Shown: positions 6,541 to 9,732 of the stretch, one piece after another | Numbering within the stretch: the stretch's first letter is position 1 | Layout of the letters: each line of letters opens with the position of its first letter | NCBI GenBank assembly: GCA_002455915.1 | Contig: DKLU01000065.1 | Location: 1-9,732, forward strand | DNA length: 9,732 nucleotides | Direction: 5' to 3' | Source of the DNA: Chryseobacterium sp. UBA6632 | GTDB taxonomy: Bacteria > Bacteroidota > Bacteroidia > Flavobacteriales > Weeksellaceae | Notes under the pieces: model-generated | Database searches by the model: none | What the model was told of the DNA's origin: nothing | What the model saw: only the letters and a program-made list of their open reading frames with translations | Position numbers and translations under genes: made by a program

Positions 6541-7893
6541 TTATGGGTTTTGTAAAGTATTTAGCTCTCCTTTCGCTTTAATTAATTTTATTTCAGCTTG
6601 CTTATAATCCAGTAAAGCATTGGCATAATTCTGTTTAGCCTGAGTTTGTGCATTTTCAGCATCCAAAACTTCCGTTAATGTCGCTAAGCCGTATTGATAG
6701 TTAGATTGCGTATTTTTTTGAACTCTTTCTGCCAAATCTACATTATCTTTCATGCTTTCGATATTAATTAATGCATTTTCCATATTGGTAATAGCATTTT
6801 TATAATCTAAACTTAAGCTTAGCTGTGTATTTTCAATATCAACATCAAGATCCTGAATGTCGATTTCAGCCTGATTGATCTTTGCTTTTGTAGCACCTCC
6901 CGTGAAAATCGGGATATTTACATTTAAACCAATCGCTGAATAATCACTCCAAAGTACACCGTTTTGAAGGCCGTTCGTTAAAGGAAACTTCGCTCCCGTT
7001 GCACCCCAACCATAATTGGCAACCAAACTCACCGTTGGATACAGATAAGCTTCCGTTGCTTTTTTATTGAATACTAAAAGTTCTCTGTTTTTGTTTAAAA
7101 CTTTGATCTCTGTACGATCATCAAGATTTACATTGCTTGCGATCAATTCAGGTTTAGGCTCGATGGTTTTTTCTTCCAATTCAATATCTGTAGAAATCGG
7201 AACTCCCATATAAAACTTCAAAGCATTTTTCGAAAGCTGAACAGAATTAATTAAAGTCTGTCTGTTTGAGCCTATATTCGTTAGCTGAACATTCGTTCTG
7301 TCTAAATCAATAGCTTTTGCCAAACCGTTGTCTACCAAACTTTTGATTACATTTCTTGTTTTTTCTGTATTAGCATAGCTCGCCTCCACCGTTTTCAGGT
7401 TTTCTTCCTGAACAAACACCTGATAATAAGCTGTTGCTACATTTTCAATGATCTGTTCATTGGTTAACTGAGCGTTTAGCACATAAAATTCTCTTGTAGA
7501 TTTCGCTGCCTTAAGCCCGGTGAATACTCTTTGGTCAAAAATTGCCTGCTGAAGCTGAACGGAAGCCGTTGAACTCCACGGCTGCCCTAACTGAGCTCTA
7601 ATTTTCTCTCCACCAAATTCAAGCAATGACTCCTGAATAATGGGATTGTAAGTAAGACCAGCTGTAGCAGTAACTTGTGGTAAAGCTCCGGCTTTTGCTT
7701 CATCAATTTTATATTCGGCTTTTTTTACCTGTAAAGCAGCTTTTTTAGCTTCTGCTTTATTTTGAAGTGCCTGTTTTATCGCTTCCTGTAAAGAAACCTG
7801 CTGTTGAGCAGACACTGATGAAAAACCGAAAATCATAAATGCTGCAGCTACCCCAATTTTTAGCTTTTTTGCAGTTATACGTTTTCTTTTCAT
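6541..7893 (-). CDS. RND efflux outer-membrane factor (TolC/OprM family)
   Basis: This 450-residue outer-membrane channel protein has a classical signal peptide: a basic start (MKRKRITAKKLK), a hydrophobic core (13-24) and probable cleavage after VSA at 27-29. No lipobox cysteine follows. The mature part shows the internal duplication of the family, with each half being a long Gln/Ala/Asn-rich coiled coil. The first half runs from about 33 to 240 and contains SLVDNGLAKAIDLDRTNVQL (185-204). The second runs from about 260 to 445 and contains YGLATLTEVLDAENAQTQAK (401-420). Short beta-strand segments such as PQVTATAGLTYNP (72-84) and PTVSLVANYGWG (286-297) fit the barrel strands. Trimers of this protein would provide the exit duct for the pump encoded two genes downstream. 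It follows tetR after 94 bases in which I see no TAnnTTTG box, so it probably shares the tetR promoter. Confidence 0.94.
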   Translation of the reverse strand: MKRKRITAKKLKIGVAAAFMIFGFSSVSAQQQVSLQEAIKQALQNKAEAKKAALQVKKAEYKIDEAKAGALPQVTATAGLTYNPIIQESLLEFGGEKIRAQLGQPWSSTASVQLQQAIFDQRVFTGLKAAKSTREFYVLNAQLTNEQIIENVATAYYQVFVQEENLKTVEASYANTEKTRNVIKSLVDNGLAKAIDLDRTNVQLTNIGSNRQTLINSVQLSKNALKFYMGVPISTDIELEEKTIEPKPELIASNVNLDDRTEIKVLNKNRELLVFNKKATEAYLYPTVSLVANYGWGATGAKFPLTNGLQNGVLWSDYSAIGLNVNIPIFTGGATKAKINQAEIDIQDLDVDIENTQLSLSLDYKNAITNMENALINIESMKDNVDLAERVQKNTQSNYQYGLATLTEVLDAENAQTQAKQNYANALLDYKQAEIKLIKAKGELNTLQNP

Positions 7894-7987
7894 AATCTTA
7901 TACTTCGTTTATTTTTTTAATTTTTTGTCTTCTCTATTTTTTAATTCTAAAGGACGAATCATTTCTTAAATTACTTTAACAGTTTTG

Positions 7988-8581
7988 TTAATTTTTAAAT
8001 AAAATATTCAGAATGATGTCTTTTCTTGCCGCAATGATCTGGTCGAATTTCTTCTCACTAATCATTAAATTTTCCATTAATAATGGTCTTATTGCACTTG
8101 GGAACACCAATAAAGAAACCATATTAAGCACAAACTGAATAGGTTCCATCGTTTCAATATTTCCTAAAGCCATTTCTTTTTTGATATCTTTGTACAGCTT
8201 TTTAAGCTCATCTTCTTCGATGTCTTTTTTATGACAGTTTCCTTTATTGATTTGTGAAACAATATAAGTTTCTAAGTATGGATATTTAAGGCTGGTCGAT
8301 AAACTATGCTCAATAAACTGCCCCATTTTCTCTTTAAAAGGAAGATCTGAGTTTTGAATAACTTTAGATTTATCTTGTTCTACCTTTTGCGCTTCATCAA
8401 AAATGATCTGAATAAGATTGTCTCTGGAACGAAAATAATAATTGATCAACGTTCTGTTTACTCCCGCTGCATCAGCAATTTCTTGCGTTGTAGCATCAAA
8501 TTTCCCTTTCACAAAGAATAAATTCTTTGCTGTCTCTTTGATTAATTCCTGTGTTTGGTCTTTTTTTGCTTGATTTGACAT
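7988..8581 (-). CDS. TetR/AcrR-family transcriptional regulator of the efflux operon
   Basis: This 197-residue protein has the normal TetR length and plan. Residues about 10-55 are the DNA-binding domain: ELIKETAKNLFFVKGKFDAT leads into TTQEIADAAGVNRTLINYYF (31-50), which contains the helix-turn-helix and the YYF signature, followed by RSRDNLI. Residues 60-197 are helical and poorly conserved, as expected for the ligand-binding and dimerisation domain; two conspicuous features are the motif NKGNCHKKD (112-120) and a hydrophobic stretch 150-170. It is the first gene of the efflux operon and probably its repressor, relieved by a pump substrate; this is inferred from gene order and the TetR family's usual behaviour. 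The ATG at 8581 lies one base from the palindrome at 8583-8595, so binding there would block transcription just after its start. No Shine-Dalgarno sequence is present. Confidence 0.92.
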   Translation of the reverse strand: MSNQAKKDQTQELIKETAKNLFFVKGKFDATTQEIADAAGVNRTLINYYFRSRDNLIQIIFDEAQKVEQDKSKVIQNSDLPFKEKMGQFIEHSLSTSLKYPYLETYIVSQINKGNCHKKDIEEDELKKLYKDIKKEMALGNIETMEPIQFVLNMVSLLVFPSAIRPLLMENLMISEKKFDQIIAARKDIILNILFKN

Positions 8582-8582
8582 T

Positions 8583-8595
8583 TTTGTTAAACAAA
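8583..8595. promoter_or_regulatory. palindromic operator, promoter-downstream copy
   Basis: TTTGTTAAACAAA is a perfect palindrome around its central A:T pair. It lies between the predicted transcription start (about 8596) and the tetR start codon. It overlaps a second perfect palindrome, ACAAATTTGT (8591-8600). Assignment to the neighbouring TetR protein rests on position and symmetry only. Confidence 0.6.
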
Positions 8596-8601
8596 TTTGT
8601 G

Positions 8602-8632
8602 CAAATTTAAATCAATTTTATTTTTTGACAAA
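8602..8632 (-). promoter_or_regulatory. promoter of the tetR-efflux operon
   Basis: Read on the minus strand, TTTG (8632-8629) is followed by a 19-base spacer and TAAATTTG (8609-8602). Both boxes match the Bacteroidota -33/-7 consensus and the spacer is in the usual range. The start of transcription should fall near 8596, leaving a leader of about 15 bases before the tetR ATG. Palindromic candidate operators flank the promoter on both sides. Confidence 0.7.
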
Positions 8633-8633
8633 A

Positions 8634-8644
8634 TTGTTAAACAA
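8634..8644. promoter_or_regulatory. palindromic operator, promoter-upstream copy
   Basis: TTGTTAAACAA repeats the 11-base core of the palindrome at 8584-8594, exactly 50 bases away centre to centre. It lies immediately upstream of the -33 box. A third related element, ATTAAACAAAATTGT (8649-8663), follows and matches 13 of 15 bases of GTTAAACAAATTTGT at 8586-8600. ACAAAATTGT occurs twice, at 8628-8637 and 8654-8663. Confidence 0.55.
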
Positions 8645-8707
8645 AATAATTAAACAAAATTGTATGACATACATCAGTTATATGCGTTCAATTTCAATTC
8701 ATTGCAT

Positions 8708-8745
8708 AAAAAAGCGGGTAGAAAATAAATTCCTACCCGCTTTTT
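8708..8745 (-). terminator. intrinsic terminator of the CvfB-like gene
   Basis: AAAAAGCGGGTAG (8709-8721) and CTACCCGCTTTTT (8733-8745) form a perfect 13-pair stem around an 11-base loop. On the minus strand the stem ends in six T. It lies between the CvfB-like gene and the efflux promoter and so separates the two transcription units. Both strands carry a T-run after the stem. Confidence 0.85.
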
Positions 8746-8759
8746 ATATAATATTTTTT

Positions 8760-9584
8760 TTATAATAACTTGATTTTATCGTCTGAAATATCAATAATTT
8801 TATCCTTATAAAGCCCTCCGATTGCCTTCTTGAAGTTCTTCTTACTCATTTGGATTTCATCTTTAATTTCCTCCGGAGTAGATTTGTCTGAAAGATATAG
8901 CAAACCATAATTCTCTTCTAATTTGTTAAGAATTTTTTGTTTGAATTCATCAATATTTTCAAAACCTTGTGGCTGCAGAGAAACATCAATCTTTCCATCC
9001 TCACGGATTTCTTTAATGTAACCGCTTTCTTCAGACAAAGGATATAGTTTTTTGAAAACATCAGAAGCATAGATCAAACCGATGTATTTTTTATTGATTA
9101 CGACGTTCCAACCTAGCTCACTTTCATTCATCATAATCAAATCTACCTTATCTCCTTTTTGGAAAGGAAGATCCTGGTATTGAGGATTTCTTTTGAATTT
9201 GGTGGTTCCCGTAATTAATTCCAATTCATCATCTACATACAAATGAACCAGATATCTTTTACCTTCAACAATTTTAGATTTCTGTTGCTTGTAAGGAATA
9301 AATAAATCTTTTATAATTCCCCAATCCATGAAAGCACCGCTGGGAAGACTTTGAACACAGCTCATCACAGCAAATTCATCAACTTCAGCCAAAGGAATTT
9401 CCGTGGTAGCTTTTAGTTTATTATCATCCTGATACACAAAAACATCCACCTCTTCGTCGATTTCTTTTTCATCCTGAATGAAGATTTTTGGCAAAAAGGC
9501 TTTTTCACCGGATTCGTCTGTTAAAATCCATCCTGAGCTGATTTTTTCTGAAATTTTTAAAGTTTGAGTTTTTCCGAGTAACAT
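8760..9584 (-). CDS. cvfB: CvfB/YitL-family S1-like RNA-binding protein
   Basis: This 274-residue cytoplasmic protein has the domain order of CvfB (Staphylococcus aureus) and YitL (Bacillus subtilis). Three OB-fold/S1-like units are followed by a C-terminal winged helix. The first is at about 5-62 (GWILTDESGEKAFLPK at 18-33). The second is at about 66-130, with LPSGAFMDWGIIKDLFIP (80-97), the segment typical of S1 domains in this family. The third is at about 143-205 (ELGWNVVINKKYIGLIYASD at 156-175). The winged helix is at about 215-272, with TPEEIKDEIQMSKKNFKKAI (236-255) and a final KIIDISDDKIKLL. CvfB binds RNA in S. aureus and affects virulence gene expression; the role in Bacteroidota is not established. 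Some databases call such proteins GntR-like because of the winged helix. It has its own -7 box and terminator, so it is probably a single-gene unit unrelated to the efflux operon. Confidence 0.9.
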   Translation of the reverse strand: MLLGKTQTLKISEKISSGWILTDESGEKAFLPKIFIQDEKEIDEEVDVFVYQDDNKLKATTEIPLAEVDEFAVMSCVQSLPSGAFMDWGIIKDLFIPYKQQKSKIVEGKRYLVHLYVDDELELITGTTKFKRNPQYQDLPFQKGDKVDLIMMNESELGWNVVINKKYIGLIYASDVFKKLYPLSEESGYIKEIREDGKIDVSLQPQGFENIDEFKQKILNKLEENYGLLYLSDKSTPEEIKDEIQMSKKNFKKAIGGLYKDKIIDISDDKIKLL

Positions 9585-9604
9585 GTAATGATAAAATTAG
9601 TCTG

Positions 9605-9612
9605 CAAAGGTA
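9605..9612 (-). promoter_or_regulatory. Bacteroidota -7 box for the CvfB-like gene
   Basis: On the minus strand, TACCTTTG followed by CAGA matches TAnnTTTG exactly. It lies 20 bases upstream of the ATG, so the leader would be only about 14 bases. The nearest upstream TTG (9628-9626) has a 13-base spacer, shorter than usual, so the -33 element is uncertain. Confidence 0.5.
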
Positions 9613-9690
9613 AGGAAAATAATGGCAAGTTTTTGTGAGGGAATTTTAGAGTCGGAGTATTTGAGGATTTTAGAGGATTAGTTTGAACAT

Positions 9691-9729
9691 AAAAAAGGCT
9701 GTCATCATATTGTTGACAGCCTTAATTTT
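9691..9729 (-). terminator. intrinsic terminator, probably of a gene beyond the right edge
   Basis: AAGGCTGTCA (9695-9704) and TGACAGCCTT (9714-9723) form a perfect 10-pair stem with a 9-base loop. The minus strand gives six T directly after the stem, which suggests the end of a minus-strand gene lying outside the window. The plus strand gives TTAATTTTT, so bidirectional use is possible. No gene is seen between here and the CvfB-like start codon. Confidence 0.7.
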
Positions 9730-9732
9730 TAG

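Noticed and set aside
6365..6607. Plus-strand open frame across the adaptor/channel junction
   Set aside because: It is antisense to two solid genes and consists mostly of hydrophobic residues derived from the opposite strand of the adaptor's anchor.
7894..7987. Internal promoter between tetR and the channel gene
   Set aside because: I looked for TAnnTTTG on the minus strand in this 94-base gap and found none, so shared transcription from the tetR promoter is simpler.
8583..8663. The repeated TTAAACAAA elements as a CRISPR-like or replication-origin iteron array
   Set aside because: Only three short copies with unequal spacing (50 and 13 bases) exist, and their placement around a consensus promoter fits operators better.

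Overview
The window looks like chromosomal DNA of a low-GC member of the Bacteroidota, most likely a flavobacterium close to Chryseobacterium (family Weeksellaceae). The evidence is the AT-rich sequence, A-rich leaders that mostly lack a Shine-Dalgarno sequence, several boxes that fit the Bacteroidota -7 consensus TAnnTTTG exactly, and protein sequences of flavobacterial type. The genus is inferred from the general look of the proteins and intergenic repeats and was not tested by any search.

Left part (1-2274), plus strand with one minus-strand small ORF: the 3' end of an HNH endonuclease gene cut by the window edge; a small acidic hypothetical protein convergent to it; a protein joining an N-terminal J-domain to a C-terminal KTSC domain; and an XRE-type helix-turn-helix regulator followed by four predicted membrane segments. 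The last two genes each end in a strong intrinsic terminator, and the two hairpins are close relatives that differ by compensating base changes. The 303-base gap 1972-2274 holds one of these terminators, degenerate segments resembling flavobacterial interspersed repeats, and the terminator of the efflux operon.

Central part (2221-8663), minus strand: a complete RND-type tripartite efflux operon in the order tetR - outer-membrane factor - periplasmic adaptor - inner-membrane pump, with gaps of 94, 9 and 6 bases and one hairpin terminator at the end. The three structural proteins should form one envelope-spanning, proton-driven export channel, and the TetR protein at the head of the operon is the probable substrate-responsive repressor. 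A consensus promoter (TTTG, 19-base spacer, TAAATTTG) lies upstream of tetR and is bracketed by two copies of the palindrome TTGTTAAACAA exactly 50 bases apart, which suggests autoregulation of the whole operon.

Right part (8700-9732), minus strand: a CvfB/YitL-type RNA-binding protein (S1-like domains plus a C-terminal winged helix) with its own -7 box and terminator, then 148 bases without a gene that end in another hairpin terminator.

No RNA gene, insertion sequence, CRISPR array or prophage is visible. I found no clearly undescribed system. The points most worth a second look are the paired operators around the efflux promoter, the repeated ACATTTG element before the membrane-linked XRE regulator, and the J-domain/KTSC fusion.
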